Shown: positions 33,941-45,443 of the stretch, piece by piece
How positions within the stretch are numbered: position 1 is the first letter of the stretch
How the letters are laid out: the number at the start of each line of letters is the position of its first letter
Source: Mesorhabditis belari
Taxonomy: Eukaryota > Nematoda > Chromadorea > Rhabditida > Rhabditidae
Direction of reading: 5' to 3'
Length of the DNA: 64,000 nt
Assembly: GCA_958450365.1 (NCBI GenBank)
Contig: CAUEEP010000737.1
Span: forward strand, 3,585,501-3,649,500
Notes under the pieces: generated by a model
The model's input: only the letters and a program-made list of their open reading frames with translations
Told to the model about the DNA's origin: nothing
Databases searched by the model: none
Position numbers and translations under genes: made by a program

Positions 33941-35005
33941 CCAAAATGAGCATATTGAACTACGTGAAGCGCCATAGTTGCAGGCTGGACTATGAAGAAA
34001 GATTGTAAGTGACCTTGAGTTGTAAAGGTTAAGGTTAAGGTTTTAATTTTTAATTCGTGCAACATATTTCTTATTTTAGGCGGAAAAGCAAGCGCGTGCC
34101 GGCTATGAGCGATCACAAAAGGCCAGGGAATTGAGAGAAATCACAAGTTGTACAAGAAGAAACGCTACTCCGAGAAGGTTACTCAGTTAATTAGGATTTA
34201 AATTATGGTTTTATTTAGGTTGAAATGCGGAAACTACTGAAGCAACATGAAGAAAAGGAACAAAAGGGAGCCCAAGAACGTCCCGATCAAGGAACCGTTC
34301 CCGCGTATTTCCTCGATCGACAACAGCAAACCACTGGAACTGTGCTCTCCAATATGATCAAACAAGAGAGAAAAGAAAAAGCGGTTGGTACTCGTCGTTA
34401 ACTTAAAGCGGTTAGATTAAGTTCAAATTTACAGCAACTTTTAGGGCAAATATCAAATTCTAATTCCAAAAGTACATGCGGTTTCTGATGTGGAAGCATT
34501 CAAAGTTGCCAAGACCGGAAAGACTCGCAGGAAGGGCTGGAAAGAATGGCCACAAAAGTATATTACATTTGCCATTGTTGCTAATGAAATATTTTAAGCC
34601 TACTTATGTTGGCGAATCATTCGCTCGGAAGCCTGCCAAATTTAAACGATGCATCCGACCCATAGGACTCCGTTCACGAAAGCAAATGTAACACACCCGG
34701 AATTGCAAACGACGTTTTGTTTGCCGATTGTCGCAGTAAAAAAGAATCCATCTTCACAGATGTAAACAATTCTAAGAGTGATCGCGAAAGAAACCGTCAT
34801 TTAAGTAACTTGTGTTTATCAACGCTAATACGAATGTTTAGGTCAACGTGTCACAAACTTTGAATGGTCACTCAAGGTGGAAAAGTCGCCTGGGGAAAAT
34901 ATGCGCAGATTTTACTGCTGATTTCACGTCTTTTCTAATTTTTATTTTGGGTTACGAACAATTCCGAAAATGACGGATGCATCAATGAACGTACTCTTGC
35001 TTTGA
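33941..35005 (+). pseudogene. nsa-2 (pseudogene): NSA2 (ribosome biogenesis factor) pseudogene with introns
   Basis: Segments in order match NSA2/TINP1: QNEHIEL then VKRHSCRLDYEERL in another frame (33942-34004), ARAGYERSQKARELRE and HKLYKKKRYSEK (34080-34176), KGAQERPDQGTVPAYFLDR to VLSNMIKQERKEKA (34220-34382), GKYQILIPKV and KVAKTGKTRRKGW (34445-34545), FARKPAKFKRCIRPIGLRS (34617-34680), THPELQTTFCLPIVAVKKNP (34693-34752), and NNSENDGCIN (34961-34990). The reading frame shifts at least four times and a stop (TAG, 33977) appears early. Introns survive, so it came from gene duplication, not retrotransposition. The intact gene must be elsewhere. Confidence 0.88.
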
Positions 35006-35230
35006 ACTTATCATGGCTGCTTATTTGTTTGTTGTGTGAGGATTCGCAGTCCTTCAAATACGGTGAAAATTGTTGTCTATTACTTGTTGACCTATAAATA
35101 AACGTTATTGTTTTAGTTTAAAGTGTAATAAATAAAATGAAAACAAATTATTGGGGGTAACAGTCGTTGTTAGTGATTGAACTTTGCTGTGCGTCGAAAC
35201 CGTCAAGAGGTTTGACAATTTGCTTTCGAT

Positions 35231-36354
35231 CTAGAAGTTCACTATTCTTGTACACTGAATACCGTATTCGATAAGGAAAAGTTGATTAGGTTCTGAATAT
35301 TTTGAATGCATCTAGAAAGTTGTTATTTCTGGCTTCTTCCATATTACTGTATGGACAGTATGAAGACTCGAAACTAATAGCTTCCCAGTCTTCTGACAAG
35401 TTTTCAACATAGATACAGAATGCCGACTTTTGTAGAAATGAATCAAAAAGAGACGGTTCATCACCATCATCACTAGCTCACTTTCAACAGCCACTCCCAG
35501 CGTTCCTCATCCTGGTTTTGGTGGTGGTTCAAAGTATAGTTTCGATAAGCAGGTCTACTTAAAACTAACTTTTCCAACTGGAGTCCTCTCAAGTAATAGT
35601 GCAAAATAGAAAACAACCTTGACTGAATATTTTTAAGAAAATAAGAACAAATTACTTTGTTTTAAAAATATTCAGCCAAGTGCTGTTTCCTATTTTGCAC
35701 TATTACTTGAAAGGAACACATTCTATTTCCAACAAAAACCAACTTTTCGATAGCTTTTTTTTTGTATTCATAGCTTTGCCCTAGCTTCAACTATCTGAAA
35801 ATTTTTGAAAAGATGATAATTTGACTTTAATTTCCATAGATATTAGAAAGTTTTACGGCTTTAACTACCGTAAATATTCTAATAGAAGAGACTCTTCTAT
35901 TAAAATATTTACGGTAGTTGTCCAGAAGCTCGGTTGTACCTAACTCTTAGCCTGATTTACAGACTCTATTCAAGGCCAGCGACTCTATTGAGTCAGTGAA
36001 CATGCTTTACATTAATGTTAAAGTTTCAAGATAAACCTAATTTGCATACGTTCTCATAAAACAATTCCTCACTATTGCGTTCACTTTAGCCAAACTGTTT
36101 CTTCATCACGCGGATCGCATTGGATCCAATTCCAATGATCGAGATGGGTCTCGGCGTGCAAACCGAACAACGTTGCATGTAAACTAAAGCTGAATAGGGG
36201 AAAAAAAATTTGCGATATGTGTCTATTTCAATGTTTCCTTATTTCTTTTTAAACCTTTTTATTCACATTTCAATTCAATCAACAAAAACAACTCTTTTAC
36301 CAAAGAATTGCTTAATCACCAATACCTGTGAATCAGATCAAAAGTTGCTTTCAT
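35231..36354 (-). CDS. Small uncharacterised gene (95 residues)
   Basis: Four exons with matching phases: 36326-36354, 36085-36189, 35482-35554, 35231-35311. The start ATG at 36354 follows an AG acceptor-like site. The product begins MKATFDLIHSFSLHATLFGL and continues with a Trp/His/Glu-rich centre (HLDHWNWIQCDPRDEETVWL, then QDEERWEWLLK), which looks like constrained protein rather than chance. No clear signal peptide or membrane segment; two Cys. The last exon is the least certain (another acceptor exists at 35247). A palindrome (35577-35717) and a 56-bp hairpin (35867-35922) lie in the intron. No family recognised. Confidence 0.5.
35577..35717. mobile_element. Short palindromic MITE
   Basis: Arms TCCTCTCAAGTAATAGTGCA and its complement with TATTTTGCACTATTACTTGA; inner AATATTT arms. 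A fragment (GCAGTGCAAAATAGAAAC) is at 23891. Confidence 0.7.
35867..35922. repeat. 56-bp perfect-type hairpin
   Basis: AACTACCGTAAATATTCTAA pairs with TTAAAATATTTACGGTAGTT around an AGAAGAGACTCTTCT core; ends resemble family A MITE ends. Confidence 0.7.
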
Positions 36355-36459
36355 TCTCGATTTTAAATCATAAATAAACTTTTCAGTATGTAATTGTGAG
36401 TAATTTTCTTGAAACCAAATAAAAAGCAGCGATGTTTTAAAGTTTTGTCAATCAGAAAG

Positions 36460-37517
36460 ATGTTATCGCAAATTTTTGTGCTTGCAACTGTGATTTTGTA
36501 AGTTTTTTTGTAGATTATTGCTATTGTATGGTTGGTTTTAAAACTTAAATAGCAAAATCTGGATATAACAGATTGTAAACGAGTTCTTAAACCCTAATTA
36601 ACTTTGGTAACTAAATCGGATGATAGAGTTTTTTTCCACGTTTGTCCACAAATTTGACCACAAATTTGTCTATAAAAACTAAGTCGTAAGTTATCAAAAA
36701 CTTTAGTAGAGCTAGATAAGGTTGCAATGAGGGTTTAGCTCGAATGTAAACCCACTTGATTCAGCGCAACAACCCTCGCCTACCAATCGGTGGGCGTTCA
36801 CGGATGGCTGGACTGTGCCGGGCAAAAAGTGGGCCGAAATGTGCCGGTGTACATCTACAATCAAAAATCGGGTACTGTTAGAATGTGCAATTGGCAAATA
36901 TTTCTTTTCTAAAAGGATCTTATTTTCAAATAAGTCAATGACGGTTAAAAAAATAGCTCAATATTGGTTTCATTCGATTTCGATTTGAGTAACTAAATTA
37001 AAACTACTGGTTCTTTGATTACGATAGCTTTTTAAATCTAAAGCTTTCTAAATCTAAATAAATTATTTCTAAATTAGCTCTTTGAATATAAAATGAATGT
37101 TAAAGTACAGATAAATGGTATCATCCGATTTCCAACAGTTACACGAGTCAATCCGGGGAATTCCGAGTGACGGTTGAAGTTCTTTAAACTATCGTATCAA
37201 AACTCACTTTAGGCTACAGATAAAAAACTTCAAAAGCCATTCATCGTCATTGCACATCGATGTGGACAAATTGAGGTAATCATAGAAAAAAAAACTGAAC
37301 TTAAAGAGAGCTTTAAAAACTTTAGTCGAGTTGTTACTGGTTGGCCAAACTGCCAATCCAGTCTAGCTATATCGTCAATGGAACTGTGGTCGAGAAATAT
37401 CAGGAATTCAAAAACATTGAACTTCGCAAGTATCCCGATCAAAAGATATGCAGTGCGAAGGCGATCGACGCGGAAATCAAGGCAAAGCCATTGTCAGCAG
37501 CAGATTTTAGCATTTGA
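36460..37517 (+). CDS. ttr: Transthyretin-like (TTL) secreted protein
   Basis: Exons seen: 36460-36497 (signal peptide MLSQIFVLATVIL), 36765-36871, 37139-37172, 37213-37275, 37326-37517. The second exon holds the family start SVGVHGWLDCAGQKVGRNVP, then YTSQSGEFRVT, KPFIVIAHRCG, and a C-terminal part with NIELRKYP as in nematode TTL proteins. These are secreted proteins found only in nematodes; a few act in apoptotic-cell clearance or neuroprotection, most are unknown. Between 36871 (phase 1) and 37139 (phase 2 needed) the usual DPDD segment is missing; a 7-base microexon at 37111-37117 (ATAAATG) would satisfy phase but is unproven. AATAAA near 37571. Confidence 0.82.
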
Positions 37518-37696
37518 AACAATCTTTACTATAGTGGGAAGTTTTTGCTGTAAACTGTACGCTTTCCTATCAATAAATCTTTGCATTTTTATTAGATTGG
37601 GTTCCTATTGGTTAAACAAATCAATTGATTAAAAAATTGCATTTAAAATGAACCAATTAACCAAGAATTTACCCAGACAAAACGTTGGTCAAAGCT

Positions 37697-37849
37697 CCGA
37701 TTAAAAGATTTTTAGGCCGATGACTGAATATCTTTTCTCTTGTGGGTTAATAATTTACTATAAATAAATACTATAAATTACTATAAATTATTAACCCACA
37801 AGGAGAAAAGATATTCAGTCATCTGCCTAGAAATCTTTTAATCGGTTCA
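37697..37849. mobile_element. Short palindromic MITE
   Basis: Arms CGATTAAAAGATTTTTAGGC / its complement and GACTGAATATCTTTTCTC / GAGAAAAGATATTCAGTC, with a TATAAAT core. Confidence 0.8.
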
Positions 37850-37855
37850 GTTTTT

Positions 37856-37918
37856 CATTTTCATTTTCTTTATTCTTCAAGAATAGAATCTCTTCAATCA
37901 CGATTTCTATCGCAAAAT
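37856..37918 (+). repeat. 63-bp direct repeat, copy 1
   Basis: ATTCTTCAAGAATAGAATCT then CTTCAATCACGATTTCT; second copy at 39246-39306. They flank the inverted-repeat element at 38427-39148. Confidence 0.8.
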
Positions 37919-38426
37919 CGGTCAATGTCAAAAGCGTGGCATCTCTTCTCGTTTATTGCTAGAGATGGAGAAGCAAATTTCTTAAAATAACATTTGCTAT
38001 TCTTCGATGTTCTGACGTCAACTCACAAAAGACTAGGACACGCCGGCTGGGATCTGATGTGAAAAGAACTGCCGGGAGATTATCACGGGATCTTAAAGGA
38101 TCCGGACCTCCGGATTTCCGAGAAGAGCCGAAAACGTTTACAGTGTTGAAAGGCGTCTGCTGTGTAGCAATCGTTGACTTGAGTAATCAACCCGGTCTAG
38201 CAAATATGCAAATGTACCGGTGGTTTAAATTTTAAAAGAGTTTATATTACTGTACCTTTCTCCTAAGAGACATCCTAAGAGATTTTAGAAAACACCTCAT
38301 CAAAGAGGATACTTTGTAAAGCTTTTGTTATAAAACTTCTCTTATCACTTTAAATATACAAATCTATAATAAAAGACAACCGGGATAGAGAAGCTTTCTC
38401 ATTTCATAAATCTTTTATAAATCTAT

Positions 38427-39148
38427 TAGGTTGTCGGGTTTTGAATGCGAATTTTTCGGGAAAATATTTTTTCCAAGAGAACAAAGCTATTAAGCTATTA
38501 AAATTAGTCCGGTTTGTACCATTAGAAAGGTAAATTCGTGTTCTACAGTGGCTTTTCAGCGATTTTAAAAAGCTTCTGTTTTGGGGTTTTTTGGGGGACG
38601 CAAAGAGGAGTCAGAATCGTCAAAAATCGAAACTCGTCGACGTTTGACCTTACTTGTGGACCTTTACTTGTGAATCGATTTGGAATGTTTTTTACTCGAA
38701 CTTTTGAATGAATCTTTTTGAATATGTCAGCAAATTTTCAGCCAAATCCCTTCAACCATTTTTCAGAATTTTTTTTTTGAAGAATGCATTAAAATAATGG
38801 TATTTGCTCATTTGAGAGACTTTTCGAACAAATTTGAAACATTTAGAAAAAACAGCTGGAGGGGTATGGCTGAAAATTTGACTAAAACTGTATAAAGGCT
38901 TGGATTTTCATTTGAGTAAAAAAATGAATGCTAACTTTCCATCGAAAAAGTTCCCACCTGAACGATTTTTAACGATTTTGACTACTTGTCTTTGGATCCG
39001 TGAAAAATTGCCAAAAGTGAAGCTTTTCAAAAACGCTGAAAAGCCCAATGTAGAACACAGATTTCTAATGGTAATTTGAATACATTCGTTCTTTTGGAAA
39101 GAATATTTTTGCAAAAAATTCGCATTTCAAAACACGACAACCTAGTAA
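38427..39148. mobile_element. 720-bp element with long inverted repeats (mariner-like ends)
   Basis: Outer arms start TTAGGTTGTCGGGTTTTGAA and end with the complement TTTCAAAACACGACAACCTA; inner arms also pair (TTCTACAGTGGCTTTTCAGC vs GCTGAAAAGCCCAATGTAGA). The TTAGGTTGTC ends resemble those of the mariner MITE at 63752. No transposase. Confidence 0.75.
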
Positions 39149-39245
39149 TTTTTTAGTTTATTTTATTTATTGGAAATTTTTTAGCGATTTGAAATGCTCT
39201 TTGAAAATGTTTGTTTGGGGTGTTGTGAATGCTTTTTGGCTTTCA

Positions 39246-39306
39246 TTTTCTTCATTTTCATTTCTTTATTCTTCAAGAATAGAATCTCTTCAATCACGAT
39301 TTCTAA
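39246..39306 (+). repeat. 63-bp direct repeat, copy 2
   Basis: Partner of 37856-37918. The remaining 37518-39461 shows no gene. Confidence 0.8.
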
Positions 39307-39461
39307 CGCAAATTTGGCAACGGAAAATGAAAGTACAAATAGTCGAAATAATACAATTTGACGAGCATTTCCCTCAAATATCGACTATTTCTAATCTCTT
39401 GTCGATATTTTCCCGGCAAATCCGAGTCATAAGTGACGTGAAACGTTTTTCGGCCTATTAT

Positions 39462-42400
39462 CTATAATTGAAAGTTGAAAATATTGCCTTTTCCATTGAG
39501 AGTTTTTGCCTGTTTTCTGATATCATCGGTGATATTTCTCGGAACACCGAAGAATTCGAATTCCGCAAAAAGTTCATCCAATAAAGCTGAGGTTTTTGAT
39601 GGGGTATACTTGAGGAAAGTGTAGTCGGTGAAGAACTCTTTCATCTCGCAATGCCTTTAATGCTTTCTGTTTTGTTTTCATTATGGAAATTAGTTCTGAA
39701 GTTGGGTTTCTATCAAAAAATTAACTGGTATTTGTTTTTGTTGACTTTTTTAAGTCTTTCAACGGAGGTTCTTGATTAACTGATGCTTTGATATTAGACG
39801 GTATCGACAACTCTGTGAGGAAACTACTTTCAATTGCTTCAATCTTGTAAACCTATGAGATTACCATGTTTGTGGCGCAAAATGAGCATCCTCAACGGTG
39901 TGCGCACTTTGTTTCGTTCCATTGGCGATTGCGCGGAGACTTTCATATTGTTTCTCGATGAAACAAGTGATATTTGTCTCACAACCATAACACGGATTCA
40001 CCCGCTCGTAATAGTGAGCTTCGGGTTGTTTCTTGGCACTGAAATTGGGCTAATTGTAACGACAACTTTACTGAGTTTCTATTGAAAGCTTATGGCCAAG
40101 AAAACTATTGAAGTTTATAAAGTTTTGAGTTTCTTTATGAATTGGCTAAACCCAGAGATGCACTAGGGCACTTGCCTAGGACAGAGTATTAGGTCACCTT
40201 TGAGGTTTCAAAACGAGCCCCAACGACACTCTTGGGTCGAGCTTACGCAGCGTCGTTTAGAGACAGTCGTGGTGTAGTGGATAGTGTGATTGTGTACGGA
40301 GGAGCCTTTCCGGTGTTTCAAAGTGGGTTCGATTCCCTCGCTTGCGTTCAGGTTTTGTTTTTCACAATAATATTTTTGATTTTCACAAATTCTTATACTG
40401 GCTAGGTCTGGGCAAGTTCAGGCCTAGTTTCTGGTGAGCCCGATGAGATATTTTTGTGGGTCATTATTGAAGTAAAGTCAGATCTTCAGATAAATTAGCC
40501 GTAAATCTGAATGAATTTCGTGGTGACAATGTGTAGACTTTAAATGAGGTAAATCTCAAGAAATACACAATTTTAGGTAGTTTTAAGAGCTAGATTTCTC
40601 GCTTGAAAGTTGCGTAGTTGAAAAAGAACTCCAAAGACTAAAGGTATAGATTTTAAAATTCCCTTTATTTGGTTTCGGAAAATATTCTAACTAACAATGA
40701 GTTTTTGAAATCGAATCAGATGATAATTGTTTATTTAGATAATTGTTTCCCTTTTGCTTTTGATGTCTGTCTTTTTGTCTTTCTATCTTTTTTTTTGTGA
40801 AATTTCTAGACTCAAAACGAAAACAAAACTCACAAAATACATTTGTCGACGAAAGCGGAAACGAAACGCTCCTCGGGTTCTCGCAAAATTACATAATTTC
40901 TCCAGCGATTACCACGTTCTGAAAGAGAGATTTGTGCGTATAAAGTAAACTTTGTAATTGATCGTTAAACAGTTGTAAAATTTAATTATTAGTGATTTAT
41001 CTTAAAATAATACATCTTAAAATTGTACCTGATTTGAACTCCTTCTTTATGCCAAAACCGTGCACCTCATTATGCAGCTGACATCTTCTAAATGCGATCA
41101 CACTAGACCTGAGAAAATTCCAAGCCAAACCTAATTCCACCTTTGTTTTCTCAGTCGTTTCTTTGCCGATTGCTCTGAAATTTTGTCTACAAGCAGAGAA
41201 TGCTAATTTCTATTTGTAAACAAAATTTCAGAATTATTGGCCAAGAGACGGCTAAGAAAACGAACGTGGAATTAGGTTCGGCTTGGAATTTCTCGTCTAG
41301 ATTATACTGTAAACATTCTAACAGAAAACCCCACGAAATTGTCATTTTTTCGGTTTTATCAACTCTAGGATAACAAAATCTTTCAGATTTCAAAACGTTT
41401 TAAATAATAATTAAGCTTAAAAGCTTAATGACGTCAAAAACTAGATGAAAATCCAACAAAACGTATTTTTGAGCTCTTGAGAATTTAGACATACTAGCTA
41501 GGGCACGAAAAAGAATTTCGGAGAGGTTGAGAAATAGGAAAGCTTTGGAATGTTGACAATAATTGGTTTAAAAACAAATAAAGTAATATTGTAAGTTAAA
41601 GCTTAAACTGGGGAGTCGGACAAATGCGACCTTTTTTGCGCACCCGGACATTTGCGCACCTTTTTTTGCTGGAAAAGGCCTTAGGCAAGGTCGTAGAGCA
41701 TCGAGAATATTTCGAAAATATTTCCATATAAGGGAATCGTATGCGTAGATTCGAATTTCGACCAATCAGACCTCGCTGACACGTCAAATTTGGGCTAAAA
41801 GGTAAAAACTGCGGAAAAGCGTTAAGTTGCGTAGTTTTTGCCTTTTAGCCCAAATTTGACGTGTCAGCGAGGTCTGATTTGTCAAAATTCTGAATCTACG
41901 TATACGATTCCCTTCTATGAAAACATTTTTGAAGCTCTACGACCTTTCCTAAGGCCTTTTCCAGCAAAAAAAGGTGCGCAAATGTCCAGGTGTGCAAAAA
42001 AAAGGTCGCATTTGTCCCACCCTCCATAAACTGTGCAAGACAGTAGAGTTAAAGAACATACAGTACTGGACAATGAAATATGATATTTGAAAAAGATCGT
42101 CACTTTCGCGCGTCTGTAACTCCCTTGTCTTTGAGTTTAAACTATTAGTGTTATACATTTTCTGAAAGCTCTTTTCAAGGGCTACACAATGGTAATTTTA
42201 ATATTTAGAAATACGGTAAAGATAAGGGAGTTACAGACGCGCGAAAGTGACGATCTTTTTTCAAATATCATATTTCATTGTCCAGTAGTGTAAGAATGAC
42301 TCACTCAAATCAGGCTAATAGGCCAATTAAATATTTATTTGCTCAATTAAGACAAAACTATGTTGAGCCTTGTGATTGATATAGAATATCCACTCTTAAC

Positions 42401-43822
42401 GCACATTCTCATCTATTTTTAATCCCTTACTGGGTTTACTAGGCTTTACTAGGCTTTTGACTATCTATTTATGTTAGAATATTTCACGGGATTTCAATTA
42501 GCTTCACCAATTACTTGCGTAAAAATTTATTTTGCTACCTGTTGAAATAAGTGTCCTTCATCATGTCCGGCACTTCCTTTTTGTAAGCGATTGCGTCAAA
42601 GAGATAGCAAATGATCGAGGTGAAAACAGTGGAGAAATTCTTGTAAATGACGCACGTCGAGATGCCGTATTTGGGAGCAAGCTGGGAAAATGGGAAAATG
42701 GGAAAGACTTGTTACGTATTGTATACCAGATCGATACAAAAGTATTAGTTTAGTGTTTATAGTGTAGCCAAACTCTCTCTCTCTCTCTCTCTCACTTCCT
42801 TGAGTCCCACGTTCGTTCCTTGGCTTACCTTGAAGACTAGACTCTTTCCAGCGGACTGAGGGGTTATCGGAGATTTGATACGCGCCCCGTCCCTTTGCCC
42901 CGTCCCATTGACTAACTTTGAGCTCAAATATCGTGGCTTTGAGTTGTTCAATTTAAATATTCTTGGTATTATTAGATGCGCCAAGTCTTTCTCTGTCGAT
43001 TTGTACAAAAACTATTTGAATTGAACAGCCCAACACCAAGATATTTGAGCTTAAAGTTGGATTTCCAATAGCAAAGGGGGGCGTATGTTCCACAATCGAT
43101 TGAAGAGCTTGTATAATACTGTGAGCACCACAAACCTTAGTAGTTGTCCTACGTTTTGGTGTTAGAATTAGAATTTGATGGGTAAAGGTAGGTTTGATAG
43201 ATTTATTAGGACAAAATTGTATAGTAAAAGGACAAGCGAGTTCTCCGACTGCTTTTCGTGTTGTCTGGAAAGTTTCCCATTTGGCCCTGTCTTTCCATAA
43301 CTACAGACGAAATAGAACTCAGAACAGATAAGGCTAAAAGAATATCCAATAACGAAACAATTGGCTACCGTAACCCAATTGGCTGATGCCATATAGTCGT
43401 AAAGATTACGATAACAGAAACTTGAGTAGGCGCTCAGGTACCGTAGCGCTAACTCAGCTATTACAGTAACCCAAGCAGCTAGTTACTGTAAGACTCTAGA
43501 TATCTGGATGGGTTACGGTAGCATGGTTTAGAGTGCAATCGATCAATGAATCCCACCATGTGTCTCGTCTCAAAGTTGTAGAATGGTTTCAGCAATTCGC
43601 AGTCTTTCTCATCCGAACAGAAGATCTCTTCATATTTCAAAGCTCGTGAAATCTTTTGATACTTCACTGGAGTCTAAGCGAAAAATTGAAGAATAGAAAC
43701 GCTTTTACCTGCTCTAAATAGTCAAATTCGAAACTTTCGCTCGAATCATTTTCATTAAAATCGACATTTTGAAAACTCTTGATGAATAAAATAAAGAAAA
43801 AGATGAAAATTAGCCCAATCAT
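39462..43822 (-). CDS. Nematode carbohydrate sulfotransferase, apparently lacking its central segment
   Basis: Exons with matching phases: 43709-43822, 43557-43673, 42539-42681, 39865-40038, 39462-39654; 246 residues. The N-terminus is a type II membrane anchor (MIGLIFIFFFILFIKSF), as expected for a Golgi enzyme. Exon 3 holds the 5'-PAPS-binding segment LAPKYGISTCVIYKNFST followed by ICYLFDA. Exons 4-5 carry the family's Cys motif CYGCETNITCFIEKQYE and HFAPQTWHCEM, then VPRNITDDI. The 3'-PAPS-binding segment (a VRDPxxRF-type sequence, expected between exons 3 and 4) was not found in the 2.5-kb intron, which is packed with MITEs and other repeats, nor was the usual C-terminal HST-type tail. 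The locus may be a decaying gene, or an exon was missed. The donors at 43556 (GTGGGA) and 42538 (GTAGCA) are weak. Confidence 0.75.
40258..40352 (+). repeat. tRNA-like fragment
   Basis: A-box-like GTGGTGTAGTGGATAGTG (40270-40287) and B-box GGTTCGATTCC (40326-40336) at tRNA-like spacing, but arms do not pair as an acceptor stem. Probably a SINE head or decayed tRNA, in the sulfotransferase intron. Confidence 0.5.
40780..41121 (+). repeat. 340-bp repeat, inverted copy of 56573-56915
   Basis: Long near-identical match in reverse orientation, including CCGTGCACCTCATTATGCAG and TTACCACGTTCTGAAAGAGA. Fragments of a short Arg-rich reading frame are seen but no recognisable protein. Confidence 0.8.
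41118..41286. mobile_element. Family H palindrome
   Basis: CCAAGCCAAACCTAATTCCA at the left pairs with TGGAATTAGGTTCGGCTTGG at the right; inner AAATTTTGT arms. A half copy is at 15028-15115. Confidence 0.75.
41611..42023. mobile_element. Family B MITE
   Basis: Third copy of the GGACAAATGCGACC...GCGCACC palindrome, in the sulfotransferase intron. Confidence 0.9.
42062..42290. mobile_element. Family C MITE
   Basis: Arms TACTGGACAATGAAATATGA and its complement; inner AAGATCGTCACTTTCGCGCG and TCTGTAACTCCCTTGTCTTT arms. Second full copy 56086-56320, half copy 56923-56996. Confidence 0.9.
42770..42795. repeat. CT microsatellite
   Basis: A run of CT dinucleotides within an otherwise featureless intron. 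Confidence 0.8.
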
Positions 43823-44054
43823 TAGCTCGAATATAATCCTGAAATGGGAACTGTTTTTTCAAATTTAAAGAATCCTGGTGAAACCTCTTTGAGACATACT
43901 TAAACCATCGACTTTGATTGAGGTAATTTGAGTCAAGATAGTAGACCATTGAATTATAGGAATGAGCGAATGAGATCCAATGAAGCTTTCTTAAAGCTTT
44001 CTTTTCAATATTATTCCCGTCAAAGTATTCTAAAGTATTGCTTTTATATTCAGA

Positions 44055-44072
44055 AAGAAAAAGAAAGAAAAA

Positions 44073-44104
<32 letters not shown>

Positions 44105-44160
44105 AACAAACAAACAAACAAAGAAAGAAAGAAACAAACAAACAAACAAACAAACAAATC
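44055..44160. repeat. GAAA/CAAA tetranucleotide array
   Basis: GAAA units followed by CAAA units in blocks; source of spurious Lys/Arg-rich and Phe/Cys-rich ORFs. Confidence 0.95.
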
Positions 44161-44772
44161 AAATGATTCAATCCGGATTTTGCTTTGAAATCCAGTGAGA
44201 CAAAGCCAGGGATCACAAAAGCAAAACAATAACTGCATTAACGTGCATTAACGTCTTCGATAAAAGATTTGTCTTTTTTTGAAGTGCGATGAGATTTCGC
44301 GAAGAACTAATATTGCATTTTGTATTGAAAAATAAAATTACATTGAGTGCCATTTCTCTATTTTTGTCTGCTTTTGCCTGAAAAAGGATACTGTAAGGTA
44401 TTAAAAGTAAATGAATCGAATAAAACTAGGATTAGAGTAAGCGCAAGAAAATCATTGTTTAATTGGATTCGAAAAAGATATTAAAAGGATTTCATTTAGC
44501 CAAATGTTTTATGAATTTTATGAGTGAACAAAAAGAATAGTGAGGGGAAAGGTGTGAGAAAAAGCGATAAGAAAGATCCCTTTCGGAGATCAAAATCGGT
44601 GCGCTTGTCCCCCAGCCTCATTTGCATACAAAGAAGCGATTTGATTGGCGAATAAAGAAAAGATCTTAAGAATTGATTTTGATTTGTTGGTGTTAAAAAT
44701 TGGCTGTTTTTTTTGATTCCTTTTGATTGTTTTTGATTGCTTTTGATTGATTCTCATTCCAATTTCTCATCA

Positions 44773-44851
44773 GCTACGGCCTCACGTTGAAACACGATAT
44801 CTCCTCAGATCTGCCAAGTTAAGCAACGTTGGGGCTCGGTTAATGCTTGTT
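44773..44851 (+). repeat. 5S rRNA-derived fragment
   Basis: CTACGGCCTCACGTTGAAAC and GATCTGCCAAGTTAAGCAAC match the first two thirds of 5S rRNA, including the internal promoter A-box region; the 3' third is missing. It is truncated and so not a functional 5S gene. Confidence 0.8.
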
Positions 44852-45179
44852 AAAAACTCGTACAGATCTAGATGGTGCTTTATTTTCTTTAGTCTACTTC
44901 AGAGTTCGGATAGAAGAGGTGCGAAATGGGGAATGGAAAAGATGACAAGATGAGGCTAATTTTAAGTGGAAGTCAAGAGGATGAGGTGAAGGGAAAGGTT
45001 TTGGGATTTTGAGAGAACTTTCTAAAAAAGTAAACATTTGAAAAAGGTTGGGCGATAACACTTGGAAAGAATATGTAGTTGTCTAGAGAACTTTTCTAGT
45101 GAACTGGAATTTGAATTGAAAACTTTCAAAACATCGTTAAGCTGTTTTTCATCTTTATACTACGGCCTCTTTATACTGT

Positions 45180-45400
45180 TGACTACGGCCTCGCCACGTT
45201 GAAACACGGTATCCCGTTAGATCTGCCAAGTTAAGCAACGTTGGGCTTGGTCTCTGGTTCGAATCCAGCAGATGGGTCAGGGAAATCTTCCCTGAATCGA
45301 GTGCTGTAGGTAACCGCACCCATATGGTGAACTGGTTGCCAAGACCGGGCCCCCTAGGCCCCCTCCCCTCGAGATTGGGATAACCAGGGACCCAAGTTAG
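45180..45400 (+). repeat. 5S-headed SINE-like element
   Basis: 45180-45250 matches 5S rRNA (CTACGGCCTCGCCACGTTGA, AAGTTAAGCAACGTTGGG). It then switches to a tRNA-type B box (GGTTCGAATCC, 45259-45269) and a non-ribosomal body to about 45400 with self-complementary GGAAATCTTCCC and GGGCCCCCTAGGCCCCC, followed by a 12-bp minisatellite. This layout resembles SINE3-type retroposons. Confidence 0.65.
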
Positions 45401-45443
45401 TAGACTTGCCTAAAGCGCAAGCTCATATAAAGCGGGTAACCTT

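Noticed and set aside
40258..40352. Functional tRNA gene
   Set aside because: A and B boxes are present but acceptor and anticodon stems do not pair.
43928..44238. Lys/Glu-rich and Phe/Cys-rich ORFs
   Set aside because: Tetranucleotide GAAA/CAAA array read in different frames.
44773..45250. Functional 5S rRNA genes
   Set aside because: Only the first two thirds match and the 3' ends are replaced by other sequence.
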